Shown here in pieces: positions 13,067 to 21,042 of a stretch of DNA of 30,465 nucleotides. Source of the stretch: Candidatus Latescibacterota bacterium (GTDB taxonomy: Bacteria > JAAXHH01 > JACQVL01); contig JACQVL010000218.1 of assembly GCA_016209865.1 (NCBI GenBank), positions 1 to 30,465 on the forward strand. Direction: 5' to 3'. Under the pieces are notes generated by a model that worked only from the letters and a program-made list of their open reading frames with translations, was not told the DNA's origin and did no database searches. Every line of letters starts with the position of its first letter. Within the stretch, counting starts at the first letter, position 1. The translations under genes and the position numbers were made by a program.

Positions 13067-13086
13067 ATTCCCGCGAAAGCGGGAAT
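13067..13086. repeat. dRS3-like palindrome
   Basis: Perfect arms ATTCCCGC/GCGGGAAT enclose a GAAA loop and are flanked by GTC and CCA. The general form ATTCCC-N8-GGGAAT is that of the dRS3 repeat known from Neisseria and similar elements in other bacteria. Its translation on the minus strand gives the well-known spurious peptide WIPAFAGMT. Confidence 0.8.
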
Positions 13087-13096
13087 CCATTTGTTT

Positions 13097-13124
13097 TTAC
13101 CGACCACCGATTACCGACCACCGA
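13097..13124. repeat. Heptamer array (TTACCGA/CCACCGA)x4
   Basis: Units TTACCGA and CCACCGA alternate, two copies each, ending about 26 bases upstream of the likely start of the membrane-protein gene. It is inverted relative to 12954-12967. Confidence 0.85.
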
Positions 13125-13182
13125 CTACTGTTTTCTGAAGGGAGCTTCTCTGACACTCTCCGACGGTATCACTTGGCGAGCA

Positions 13183-15069
13183 GTGCTGATCGGGTTCATC
13201 CTGTCCATCCTGCTCAACATCTGGACGCTCTACTCGTCGTACATCGCCCGGTCCTCGATCATCGCCGTCACCCACCTCCCGATCGCCTGTCTGTTCCCGT
13301 TTGTCGTCGTGGTGCTGGGCATGAACCCGCTCCTCGCTCGACTCCGTCCCGGACGGGCGCTGACCTCGCCGGAATTGATCATCGTCTTTTTCTTAGCGTT
13401 CACGGCGTCGGCCATCCCCGGCTGGGCGTTCAGCACGTACTGGCTCTCCGTCATCACTGGGCCTTATTACTATGCCTCCCCGGAGAACCAGTGGGCGGAG
13501 CTGTTCTTCCAGTACCTCCCGTCATGGCTGATCGTCTCGAACAACGGGCATGCGATGGAATGGTTCTTCGAGGGACTCCCCAAGGGCCAGGCCGTGCCGT
13601 GGAGCGTGTGGGTCGTTCCCCTCTTCTGGTGGTCGACGTTCTTCTTCGCTCTCTTCTGCGCGGGCGCGTCGGCAATGGTCATCCTGAGGAAGCAGTGGGT
13701 GGAGTCCGAGCGCCTGACGTTCCCGTTAGCCCGAATCCCGCTCGCCCTCGTTCAGAACCTCCACCCTCGATCCGCCCTCCCCGCCATCACCAAAGACCGG
13801 TTGTTCTGGTTCGGGTTCGGGATGACCTTAGCGATTCTCATCTGGAACATCTTCAGCTTTTTCGACGCCGTCCCTCCGATTCCCATCGGCGCGATGTACG
13901 TCACGAACGTGACGATTGCTCAGTCTTTCCCGGGGTTCCCGGTCAAATTCAACTACCTCATCGCCGGGGTGGCGTTCTTCACGAACCTCGACGTGCTGGC
14001 CAGCGTCTGGGTGTTCTTCATCATCTCGCTCCTCCAGATCGGGGTGATGAACCGGCTGGGGGTTCCGGCCACGAACGAGGTCGTCCTCTCCCAGCACTTA
14101 GGCGGCTTTTTTGTCTTCATCCTGTTCTGTCTCTGGGCCGCGCGACGGCATCTGAGGGATGTCGTCCGCAAGGCGCTCGGCCGCGCCCAGGACGTCGACG
14201 ATTCGACGGAATTCTTCTCGTACCGGATTGCGCTCTGCGGCCTGGTCTTCGGCCTCCTCTACATCATCTTCTGGCTCCATGCGGCGGGCATGTCGTACGG
14301 GATCGTCCTGTTCCTGATCGGCTCGCTGTTCCTGATGTACGTGGGCGTCGCCCGGATCGTCGCGGAGACCGGTCTGGTGTTTCTCGACCTCCCCTACAAC
14401 GGTCAGGACTTCACCGTCGCCGCCATCGGTTCCGCGCAGATTGCTCCCCACGACCTGATGGGACTCACCCTGGCGCATACCTACGCCCGCAACTGGCGGA
14501 CGTTGGGGATGTGCTCGATGATCCACGTTAACAAAGTCGGGGATGAGATGGGGGGACACAAACGCGGCATCTTTGCGCTGATCATCCTCACCCTGGTCGT
14601 GAGCGTGGCCACGGCGATCGGGTACACGATGTACCTCGGCTACGCGACCTATGGGGCGTACCAGTTCGGTGAAGTCTTCGGCGAGGGCAGCCGCAACGCG
14701 TACACCTATCTCATCGGCTGGATCAAGAACGCCAAGATTTTCTCCGGCATGGAATTCACCTTCCTCTTCTTAGGCGGGGTCTTCACCGCGTTTCTGATCG
14801 TCTGTCACCACCGGCTTCCCTGGTGGCCGCTGCATCCGATCGGGTTTGGGGTGGTGCGCACCCCTGGCGTCGGGGCCTCCGTGTTCTCTATCCTCGTCGC
14901 CTGGCTCGTCAAAGCTATCCTGATCAAGATCGGAGGCGTGCAGTTGTACCGAAAGGCGCAGCCGTTTGCCATCGGGATGATCGTCGCGTTCGCCGTCGGG
15001 GTGATGCTCTCGTTCATCGTCGACCTGATCTGGTTCCCGCAGAGCGGCCATCCGGTGCAGAATTGGTGA
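13183..15069 (+). CDS. DUF6785-type polytopic membrane protein
   Basis: A 628-residue inner-membrane protein with many hydrophobic helices spread over its length. Conserved loop features include NPLLARLRPGRALTSPELI near residues 48-66, YYYASPENQWAELF around 99-112, and RKQWVESERLTFPLARIPL around 169-187. I recognise these as the DUF6785/DUF6784 family found mainly in environmental bacteria; distant resemblance to OPT-type peptide transporters is possible, but no transport substrate is established. The listed start is the GTG at 13183, which lacks a ribosome-binding site. The frame stays open upstream, and a CTG at 13150, preceded by AGGGAG at 5-base spacing, would add TLSDGITWRAV, a family-like N-terminus. 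A second, related-looking protein lies at 16127-18112, suggesting a two-component complex. Confidence 0.82.
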   Translation: MLIGFILSILLNIWTLYSSYIARSSIIAVTHLPIACLFPFVVVVLGMNPLLARLRPGRALTSPELIIVFFLAFTASAIPGWAFSTYWLSVITGPYYYASPENQWAELFFQYLPSWLIVSNNGHAMEWFFEGLPKGQAVPWSVWVVPLFWWSTFFFALFCAGASAMVILRKQWVESERLTFPLARIPLALVQNLHPRSALPAITKDRLFWFGFGMTLAILIWNIFSFFDAVPPIPIGAMYVTNVTIAQSFPGFPVKFNYLIAGVAFFTNLDVLASVWVFFIISLLQIGVMNRLGVPATNEVVLSQHLGGFFVFILFCLWAARRHLRDVVRKALGRAQDVDDSTEFFSYRIALCGLVFGLLYIIFWLHAAGMSYGIVLFLIGSLFLMYVGVARIVAETGLVFLDLPYNGQDFTVAAIGSAQIAPHDLMGLTLAHTYARNWRTLGMCSMIHVNKVGDEMGGHKRGIFALIILTLVVSVATAIGYTMYLGYATYGAYQFGEVFGEGSRNAYTYLIGWIKNAKIFSGMEFTFLFLGGVFTAFLIVCHHRLPWWPLHPIGFGVVRTPGVGASVFSILVAWLVKAILIKIGGVQLYRKAQPFAIGMIVAFAVGVMLSFIVDLIWFPQSGHPVQNW

Positions 15070-15076
15070 GAAGGAC

Positions 15077-15176
15077 AGTGATCAGTGGCCAGAAAAAGCA
15101 ATCGAAGAAAGTCCTTGACAGTATCTTCAATTTCCCTCAGTGTAAACAAGAGAAGGATTTTTACTGACCACTGACC
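15077..15176. repeat. Inverted heptamer pairs around a short spacer
   Basis: AGTGATC-AGTGGCC at 15077-15090 faces ACTGACC-ACTGACC at 15163-15176. The 70-base interior shows no gene. The whole gap between the membrane protein and lipoprotein genes (15070-15209) is occupied by this structure. Confidence 0.7.
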
Positions 15177-15209
15177 ACTCCTGAACCGTTCATCCCTGAG
15201 GGCTTCATC

Positions 15210-15677
15210 GTGTCAGTCCGCCTGCTCTTCGCCTCGCTCGCCATCTCGGTGCTCCTCTTCAACGGCTGTGGGGACGACTCCTTAGGGCCCGTGGCCCGGC
15301 CGCTGGTCGGCTCCTACGCCCTCGAAAGCCGTACGTTCATCGCGCAGGACTCTGCCGGGACACAGCTCGCGGTGTTGACACCCCCACAGTTTCGCGCTGT
15401 CTTGACCCTCACCGGTACCGGCCGGTATGCGTATACCGAGACCTTGACGACCGCGCTCGGCGATACCGTCTTCGCCGAGACAGGCCAGTGGAGTGTGCTG
15501 AGCAACCAGTTGTTCCTTCAGTCGGATACCGGTGGGTCCGCCTCCGGTTTGTACGCCTTCGATGGGACGCGCCTCGTCCGTACGGTTCCCGACCTGCCCG
15601 CGTCCAACGTGCCCGGCGGGTTGTATAAAGTCGTCGATGTGTGGCTGAAGGAAGGGTTCGTACTCGGAACGCTGTAA
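15210..15677 (+). CDS. Small predicted lipoprotein
   Basis: A 155-residue protein with a lipoprotein signal: hydrophobic residues 5-17 and a lipobox-like LFNGC with C20 as the acylated cysteine (F and N before G are slightly atypical). The mature part alternates beta-type segments (VGSYALES, VLTLTGTGRYAYTETL, WSVLSNQLFLQS), as in small beta-barrel or lipocalin-like exported proteins that report a value against a background; no known family was recognised. The start is the GTG at 15210 with GAGGG upstream. It lies between two large membrane proteins on the same strand and may be an outer-face partner of them. The next gene starts 38 bases after its stop. Confidence 0.75.
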   Translation: MSVRLLFASLAISVLLFNGCGDDSLGPVARPLVGSYALESRTFIAQDSAGTQLAVLTPPQFRAVLTLTGTGRYAYTETLTTALGDTVFAETGQWSVLSNQLFLQSDTGGSASGLYAFDGTRLVRTVPDLPASNVPGGLYKVVDVWLKEGFVLGTL

Positions 15678-15715
15678 GAAGAAGGCAGACTCCTACCAGG
15701 CCGCAGACCCTGACG

Positions 15716-15991
15716 ATGGACCAAGAGACGAAACGGCAGCAGGTCGAGCAGCGGATCGGCCAAACGCTCGAGGAATACTTCAGCCAGGGTTCCTCGGAGC
15801 ACGCCCCGATCCGCACGATCGCCCGCGAGCTCGGCATCAGCCTCATCACCGCGAAAATCTGGGCGGAGCGGTACCGTCCAGGGAAACGCCAACTGACGTT
15901 CGGCGTGCTGTTGACTGCTCTCTTCGTCCTGATCATCGCGGGGGTGCTGGTCGGGGCGTGGTTGACGTTGTATTGGCTGAATCGACTATAA
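15716..15991 (+). CDS. Membrane-anchored helix-turn-helix miniprotein
   Basis: A 91-residue protein with an unusual two-part layout. Residues 1-30 are charged and helical. Residues 31-54 (PIRTIARELGISLITAKIWAE) read as a helix-turn-helix. Residues 61-87 form one strong membrane helix ending WLTLYWLNRL at the C-terminus. The DNA-binding-like part would face the cytoplasm, tethered to the inner membrane. I use the ATG at 15716; the frame is open back to 15641, but that would overlap the lipoprotein gene. No strong Shine-Dalgarno is visible. Its place between lipoprotein and transporter genes suggests a local regulator or a membrane sensor of the operon, but the HTH-like segment could also be a simple helical hairpin. 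Confidence 0.65.
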   Translation: MDQETKRQQVEQRIGQTLEEYFSQGSSEHAPIRTIARELGISLITAKIWAERYRPGKRQLTFGVLLTALFVLIIAGVLVGAWLTLYWLNRL

Positions 15992-16017
15992 ACCCCTCAC
16001 CGTTCCCTTCCCCACCG

Positions 16018-16094
16018 GGCAGGTGGGCAATGGGCAGTGGGCAATGGAAGCCATTCCCCCGTCTACTGCCCATCTGCCTATCTGCCTACTGCCC
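16018..16094. repeat. Heptamer arrays GGGCART and ACTGCCC, inverted
   Basis: GGGCAAT/GGGCAGT repeats at 16018-16045 are followed by CTGCCC/CTGCCT repeats at 16065-16094 (periods 7,7,8,8). They are mutually complementary and could fold as one hairpin with a loop of about 20 bases, ending 32 bases before the transporter start. Confidence 0.85.
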
Positions 16095-16126
16095 AGGATG
16101 GGAGGGGGCGGGAAGAGGGGCTGGAG

Positions 16127-18112
16127 ATGTTCCGCATGGCTGATGTGACCGACGAGGTCCGCGTCGTCGAACAGGGAAAGGACGAACCAGAATTCGTCGA
16201 CGGGTTCAACATGAAGACGGTGATCGGGGTGCTGTTCCTGGGTCTGTTCATGATCCCAGGGTCGATCTACCTGAACCTGATCGCCGGTCAGAGCCTCGGC
16301 CCGGCTGCGGAATGGACGACGATCATCCTCTTCACGGAAGTCGCCCGCCGGTCGTTTACCGTCCTCAAGCGGCAAGAAATCTACATGCTCTACTACGTCG
16401 CGGCGAGTCTTACGGCGGGGGTTAAGGTCGCGCTTTCCGGCGGACCGTTTGCCAGTTTGATCTGGAACCAGTACTTCATCCAATCCCCCGCCGCAAAAGC
16501 GTTCGGGATCGCGGACCAGATTCCCAATTGGATTGCGCCGCCGGCCTCATCAGAGGCGATCATCAACCGGACGCTCTTCCATGCCGCCTGGGTCCCGGCT
16601 ATCCTTCTGACCGCCGCTCTGTACGTCTTCAGCCGGGCGAGCGCGTTCAGTCTGGGTTACGCGCTCTTCCGCCTCACCGCGGATGTCGAACGCCTGCCCT
16701 TCCCGCTCGCTCCGGTCGCAGCAGAAGGAGCAACCGCGCTGGCGGAGAGTTCGTCCGGACGGGAGACCTGGCGGTGGCGGGCGTTCAGCATCGGGGCGAT
16801 GATGGGACTGGTGTTTGGGGCATTCTATATCGGAATTCCGGCGCTGACCGGGGCGCTCCTGACCGAACCCATCACCCTCCTGCCGATCCCCTTCATCGAC
16901 CTCACCCGCAACACGGAGAGCTTCCTCTCTGCATCCGCGGTTGCCATCGAGGTCGGCCTCGCCCCGATCCTGACCGGGTTCGTCCTCCCCTTCTGGATCA
17001 TCATCGGCGGGGTGATCGGATCATTACTGACTCTTTTCTTCAACCCGTTCCTCTACAACTTAGGGGTACTGAAGACCTGGACCCCTGGCATGGACACGAT
17101 CCAGACGACGCTCGTCAACGACATTGATTTCTGGATGAGCGTCCGGATCGGGACGGGGTTCGCCGTCGCGCTCATCGGCGTCTGGAGCATCATCCGGGGA
17201 CTGTGGGCGCGACGCGGAACGGCTCGTGCCGCCCTCCGGCCACTCGCCCCGCCGTCGGGACGGGGGGATTTCCCACTGTCAGTCATTTTCGGCGTGTTCT
17301 TGCTCTTGACCGTCGGGTACGTGACGTTGAGCTACAAACTTGTCCCCGGATTTCCGATCCTTTTCTTTATTTTTTACGGGTTCATTTATACGCCGCTCAG
17401 CTCATACGCCAGCGCCCGGATGCAGGCGATCACGGGTACCGGGCTCTCTTTCCCGATGATCAAGGAGGCGACGTTCATCCTGAGCGGGTACCGAGGAGTG
17501 GCTATCTGGTTTGCTCCGATCCCGATCTTTAACTACGGGGGACAGGCCCAGGCGTTCCGGGAGATCGAGCTAACGGGAACGAAATTTACGAGTGTGCTGA
17601 AAGCGGAGTTGCTGATGATCCCGGTGTTGCTCTTCTGCAGCCTGCTCTTCTGGCACTTCATCTGGGGTATGGCGCCGATCCCGTCTCAGGCGTACCCGTA
17701 CGCGCAGAAATTCTGGCAGCAGAGCGCCACGATGGATGCCCTATGGTATTCCAGCACAACAGGCTCGGGTGTGGAAAACAGCGATCTGGCCAAGGCGATC
17801 AAGTTCGAGTACATTCTCAGCGGAGCCGGATTCGGCCTCCTGGCCTACGGCCTTCTGGCTGCCTTCAACCTGCCCGTCATGCTCATCTTCGGCATCATCA
17901 GCACGATCGGGACGATCTCACAAGGGTTTTTGCCGCAGTTCGCCGGGGCGCTGCTCAGCCGGTATTACCTGGAGCAGCGGTTCGGACGGGAGATGTGGCC
18001 TCGTTATACGCCAGTCCTCCTGGCCGGCTATTCATGCGGCACCGGACTGGTCGGGATGGCCACCGTGGCGATCGCCCTCATCTCGAAGACGGTCTCGCCG
18101 CTGGTGTATTGA
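16127..18112 (+). CDS. OPT/DUF6784-like polytopic membrane protein
   Basis: A 661-residue multi-spanning inner-membrane protein. A hydrophilic N-terminus of about 24 residues is followed by alternating hydrophobic helices to the end. Loop motifs such as GSIYLNLIAGQSLGPAAEWTTI near 43-64 and ARRSFTVLKRQEIYMLYY near 72-89 resemble the peptide/OPT-like DUF6784 group. The substrate is unknown. I chose the ATG at 16127 (AGAGGGG upstream); an ATG at 16136 with GGAGAT upstream is an equal alternative. The longer frame from 16037 is translation of the repeat array and is rejected. It follows the HTH miniprotein and ends 9 bases from the convergent nitroreductase stop, leaving no space for a terminator. 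Confidence 0.82.
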   Translation: MFRMADVTDEVRVVEQGKDEPEFVDGFNMKTVIGVLFLGLFMIPGSIYLNLIAGQSLGPAAEWTTIILFTEVARRSFTVLKRQEIYMLYYVAASLTAGVKVALSGGPFASLIWNQYFIQSPAAKAFGIADQIPNWIAPPASSEAIINRTLFHAAWVPAILLTAALYVFSRASAFSLGYALFRLTADVERLPFPLAPVAAEGATALAESSSGRETWRWRAFSIGAMMGLVFGAFYIGIPALTGALLTEPITLLPIPFIDLTRNTESFLSASAVAIEVGLAPILTGFVLPFWIIIGGVIGSLLTLFFNPFLYNLGVLKTWTPGMDTIQTTLVNDIDFWMSVRIGTGFAVALIGVWSIIRGLWARRGTARAALRPLAPPSGRGDFPLSVIFGVFLLLTVGYVTLSYKLVPGFPILFFIFYGFIYTPLSSYASARMQAITGTGLSFPMIKEATFILSGYRGVAIWFAPIPIFNYGGQAQAFREIELTGTKFTSVLKAELLMIPVLLFCSLLFWHFIWGMAPIPSQAYPYAQKFWQQSATMDALWYSSTTGSGVENSDLAKAIKFEYILSGAGFGLLAYGLLAAFNLPVMLIFGIISTIGTISQGFLPQFAGALLSRYYLEQRFGREMWPRYTPVLLAGYSCGTGLVGMATVAIALISKTVSPLVY

Positions 18113-18121
18113 GGGTAGTGG

Positions 18122-18739
18122 TCAACTGATCGGCTGTTCCCAGTCCTCCTCGAACACGAGCTCAGTGAGCGGCCTTCGCTTCCTCGGAGCGATTTCCTGG
18201 ACGGCACGCTCAGGCGGAAGCACGGCCGGGTCGTCCTGGTAACCGAGCGCGATCATCGCCGCCGGCTCGAAGCCATCCGGGATGTGGAACACCTCCCGCG
18301 CCTTCTCGACATCGAACCCCGCCATCTCATGGGCGACGAGTCCCTGGTGGAAAGCTTCGAGGAAAAAATTCAGCGAGGCCGCCCCGACGTCGTGCATGGC
18401 GTGCCGGTTCGGCTGCCCGTTCCGGGTCAACGTGAGCTTGGCCGCAGAACAGACCAGGACGGGCGCGCGCTTCGCCCAGGCATTGCCTTCCACGAGCACA
18501 CTCTGCGCCTCGGCCAGCCGCTCGGGGGTGTCAGACGTGACGACGACGTACCGCCACGGTTGCTCATTGTAGGATGAGGGTGCCCACCGGGCGGCCTCAA
18601 GGCAGGCCAGGAGCTTCTCCCGTTCCACGGGCTGGGGGGAGATTGCCCGCGGGCTCCACCGGTCACGGATCAACGGGTGAATCGGATAATCTGCCGGGGC
18701 GGGGTTCGGATGCATAGGCTTCTCCAGTCCCTCTGTCAT
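18122..18739 (-). CDS. FMN-dependent nitroreductase-family protein
   Basis: A 205-residue nitroreductase-fold flavoprotein. The FMN phosphate and ring contacts are visible as R27-W-S (RDRWSPRAI), the APSSYNEQPWR stretch at 53-63, HDVGAASLNFF at 116-126 and GYQDD near 167. It should reduce a nitro, quinone, enone or similar acceptor with NAD(P)H. The start overlaps the DUF362 stop by four bases (ATGA), indicating translational coupling and probably a shared pathway. The gene is the last of a five-gene run and converges on the plus-strand transporter gene. Confidence 0.88.
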   Translation of the reverse strand: MTEGLEKPMHPNPAPADYPIHPLIRDRWSPRAISPQPVEREKLLACLEAARWAPSSYNEQPWRYVVVTSDTPERLAEAQSVLVEGNAWAKRAPVLVCSAAKLTLTRNGQPNRHAMHDVGAASLNFFLEAFHQGLVAHEMAGFDVEKAREVFHIPDGFEPAAMIALGYQDDPAVLPPERAVQEIAPRKRRPLTELVFEEDWEQPIS

Positions 18740-19806
18740 GCGGTCTGCTTCAACTCATCCGCCTTCGGGTCGTACTCCTCGAACAGGTCTTTCTTCGGGT
18801 AGTCAGCCGGGATGTCCCGGTAGACCTCGAACTTCGGGTCGGCGATGTACGGGACGATATCGTCGCACCGGGAGGTGTTGCCGTCCTTCACCAGATAGAT
18901 ATCGATCTCGTCCAGCCGCGACGGGCAGATATTGCGTTCGACTCCCACCCGCAGGTAGACGAGCGTCTCGACGGTAAACCCCATCAGATGGGCGGCGACG
19001 AAATCGACGCTGGGCATATCGTACCCGGCGACGACAAGCCCGGTCGGGAAGTTCCGGCCTAAGTAGAACGCGTTCCCGTCGCGTCCGACGATCCCCTCGA
19101 CGATGTTGAAATCCGGCTGGCAGGCCAGGTAGACGTCCCAGTGCATGTGTCCGATCGTCCGCTGCCAGGACTCGTGGATCTCCGGCGTCATCCACTGCCG
19201 GCCCGGCTTCGCGTCCCGGCCGAAGGTGATCCTCCACGCCTCCGAGCACAGGTGGCGGTCGAGCACCGGGACCATAATCCCTTGCTGGTTCTTCCCGCAG
19301 AGGGTGGCCACGCTCAGGTTGTGGGTCTTCAGCTTCGGGGCGTTGATGTAGAACACCTCATCGGACTTGGCCCACCGGGAGATGCCGATGTTGTGGAGGT
19401 GGACCGTCTTCCCCGGCGTCACCCGGATGTTCCCGTAGTCTGCCAGGTCGAGCAGGGTGGTTCGTTTCTCGCGCGCCATCGCCGTGTACCCGCTCCGCGC
19501 CCAGCCGAGGTCTCGATCGGCCTGGGTCGTCCGCGGGTCGGTGCACTCCGCGACGAAGACCTGATCGCGGGACAGACCCACGTCATCCGCGAAGTAATCG
19601 ACCAGCCCGCCGATGAACGTCGGATGCGTCACGATCCCGCTGTTCCGGGGGCAGCCGGCGGTGACGTTCGGTTTCATCATCACCGGCCGGCCGGCCGGGT
19701 TGACACCGAGCGCGCGCATCATCTCGAGGCCCGACTGTTCGAAATCGACTTCACGCGCGTTGCCGTTCAACTCCCGCTTCAGAATAAAGACTTCTCGTGC
19801 GGACAC
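18736..19806 (-). CDS. DUF362-domain protein
   Basis: A 356-residue protein with the DUF362 hallmarks: VMMKPNVT at 42-49, an acidic strand FVAECTDP at 84-91, INAPKLKTHNLSVATLCGKNQQG at about 154-176, and a distal D-containing FNIVEGIVGRDG segment. Many DUF362 proteins carry a ferredoxin module; none is present here. The function of the family is unknown; the KPN and PKLKTHN residues look like a binding site. The start is GTG at 19806 with AAAGGAG 8 bases upstream. It lies 35 bases after the M24 peptidase stop and overlaps the nitroreductase start, so it belongs to the middle of a redox/hydrolase operon. Confidence 0.85.
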   Translation of the reverse strand: MSAREVFILKRELNGNAREVDFEQSGLEMMRALGVNPAGRPVMMKPNVTAGCPRNSGIVTHPTFIGGLVDYFADDVGLSRDQVFVAECTDPRTTQADRDLGWARSGYTAMAREKRTTLLDLADYGNIRVTPGKTVHLHNIGISRWAKSDEVFYINAPKLKTHNLSVATLCGKNQQGIMVPVLDRHLCSEAWRITFGRDAKPGRQWMTPEIHESWQRTIGHMHWDVYLACQPDFNIVEGIVGRDGNAFYLGRNFPTGLVVAGYDMPSVDFVAAHLMGFTVETLVYLRVGVERNICPSRLDEIDIYLVKDGNTSRCDDIVPYIADPKFEVYRDIPADYPKKDLFEEYDPKADELKQTA

Positions 19807-19841
19807 TGGATGGCTCCTTTCTCTATGAAGATGAACGTTAG

Positions 19842-21032
19842 TTACAACGTCAACCCGTTCGGAAACGTGGACAGCACCTCCGCCTGGCCGGGTTTATCGC
19901 CCCACAGCACCATCTCTTCCACGCGCAGTCCGCCTATATCGGGGACGTAGATACCCGGTTCCAGCGAGGTGACCATCCCCGGTTTGACGACATACGACGA
20001 CCCCGTCCCGATCCCTCCTTCTTCATGGTAGGAGAAGCCGAGGGGATGGCCGATACCGTGCACGACGTATTCTGCGTAGCCGCCTTTCTTCATGACCGTG
20101 AACGCCGCCTTGAACAGCACATCCCCGGTGCTCTGTCCCGGCACGTACGCGTCGATCGCGGCCTGGCGGGCGTCCCGGAGCACGTTCCAGATGTCCTGGA
20201 CGGTGTCCGGCGGCTTCCCGATCGTCGCCATCCGGGTCAGGTCCCACCAGAACCCGTCTGCATGGCCGCCGTATTCGAGCATCACCACGTCCCCAGGCAT
20301 CATGACCCGGTCGGTGGCATGGTTGGTCATCGTCCCGGCCACCGCGGTGCGCTCCGGCCCGGAGGTGATCTGCGGCGGGTCAGAGTCGATGAACCGTACT
20401 CCGTTGTAGCCGACCTTCATGTCGGTCGCGTACCGGACCATCGCCGCCAGCTCACATTCCCGCCGGCCCGCATGCACGTTGCGGTAGAAGATATCGACTC
20501 CCACTCCAGCGATCTCCAGAGCGGTTTTGATTTTGCCGACCTCATGCGTCGTTTTCACGGCCCGCACCTCATGGATGAGCGGCGCGGCGTCCGTCACCGC
20601 GTCGAATATCGCCGGCAACCGTTCCTTGATGTCGTAGTACGTGGAGCACTCCGACGCGCCCCGCGTGGCGCTGTAGTGACCGAACCGATGATCGTAGCCG
20701 ATCCGGCTCAGCCCATGCTTCCGCTGGACCTCCTTCAAGAGGCCACCCGTCGCGGAGACCGGGTCCGGGCTGTCTAATCGTTTCATCCAGTCGTACGCGA
20801 GAATCTCATCCGCCCACGAATCCGCCCGGTCGTACGGTTCACGCCACCAGGGGGTGATCAGGGTGACAGAGCCGTCCGCGGTGACCACGGCAAACGCATA
20901 CGTACTGCCGGGCAGAATGCCCGTTCCGAGCAAGACGTTCTCAGGATGGAGGAAGACGAACGCATCCAGAGCGTGTGTGTTCAGGGCCTGCGTCAGGCTG
21001 GCGAGACGCTCCGCGTCTTTGGCAATCGGCAT
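19842..21032 (-). CDS. M24 peptidase, Xaa-Pro aminopeptidase-like
   Basis: A 396-residue protein with a creatinase-type N-terminal domain (residues 1 to about 160) and a pita-bread catalytic domain. The metal ligands of M24 peptidases align as E253 (where aspartate is usual, in VMLEYGGHADG), D264, H329 (HGIGHPLG), E358 (SLEPGIY) and E372 (RVEEMVL). The first ligand is therefore Asp to Glu, which may change metal affinity. The likely reaction is removal of an N-terminal residue before proline, or creatinase/prolidase-like hydrolysis. The ATG at 21032 has GAGGAG upstream; a frame extending to 21203 only shadows the neighbouring gene. The start is 10 bases after the upstream stop, so the genes are co-transcribed. 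Confidence 0.88.
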   Translation of the reverse strand: MPIAKDAERLASLTQALNTHALDAFVFLHPENVLLGTGILPGSTYAFAVVTADGSVTLITPWWREPYDRADSWADEILAYDWMKRLDSPDPVSATGGLLKEVQRKHGLSRIGYDHRFGHYSATRGASECSTYYDIKERLPAIFDAVTDAAPLIHEVRAVKTTHEVGKIKTALEIAGVGVDIFYRNVHAGRRECELAAMVRYATDMKVGYNGVRFIDSDPPQITSGPERTAVAGTMTNHATDRVMMPGDVVMLEYGGHADGFWWDLTRMATIGKPPDTVQDIWNVLRDARQAAIDAYVPGQSTGDVLFKAAFTVMKKGGYAEYVVHGIGHPLGFSYHEEGGIGTGSSYVVKPGMVTSLEPGIYVPDIGGLRVEEMVLWGDKPGQAEVLSTFPNGLTL

Positions 21033-21042
21033 GGTGGACTCC

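Noticed and set aside
12889-13107. A 72-codon minus-strand reading frame with the peptide WIPAFAGMT
   Set aside because: It is the translation of the dRS3-like palindrome; this peptide is a classic spurious ORF.
1063-16094. CRISPR array interpretation of the tandem repeats
   Set aside because: Units are 7 bases with no spacers and no cas gene is present.
16037-16126. N-terminal extension of the second membrane protein
   Set aside because: It translates the GGGCAAT/CTGCCC repeats; the hydrophilic start at 16127 is a better fit.
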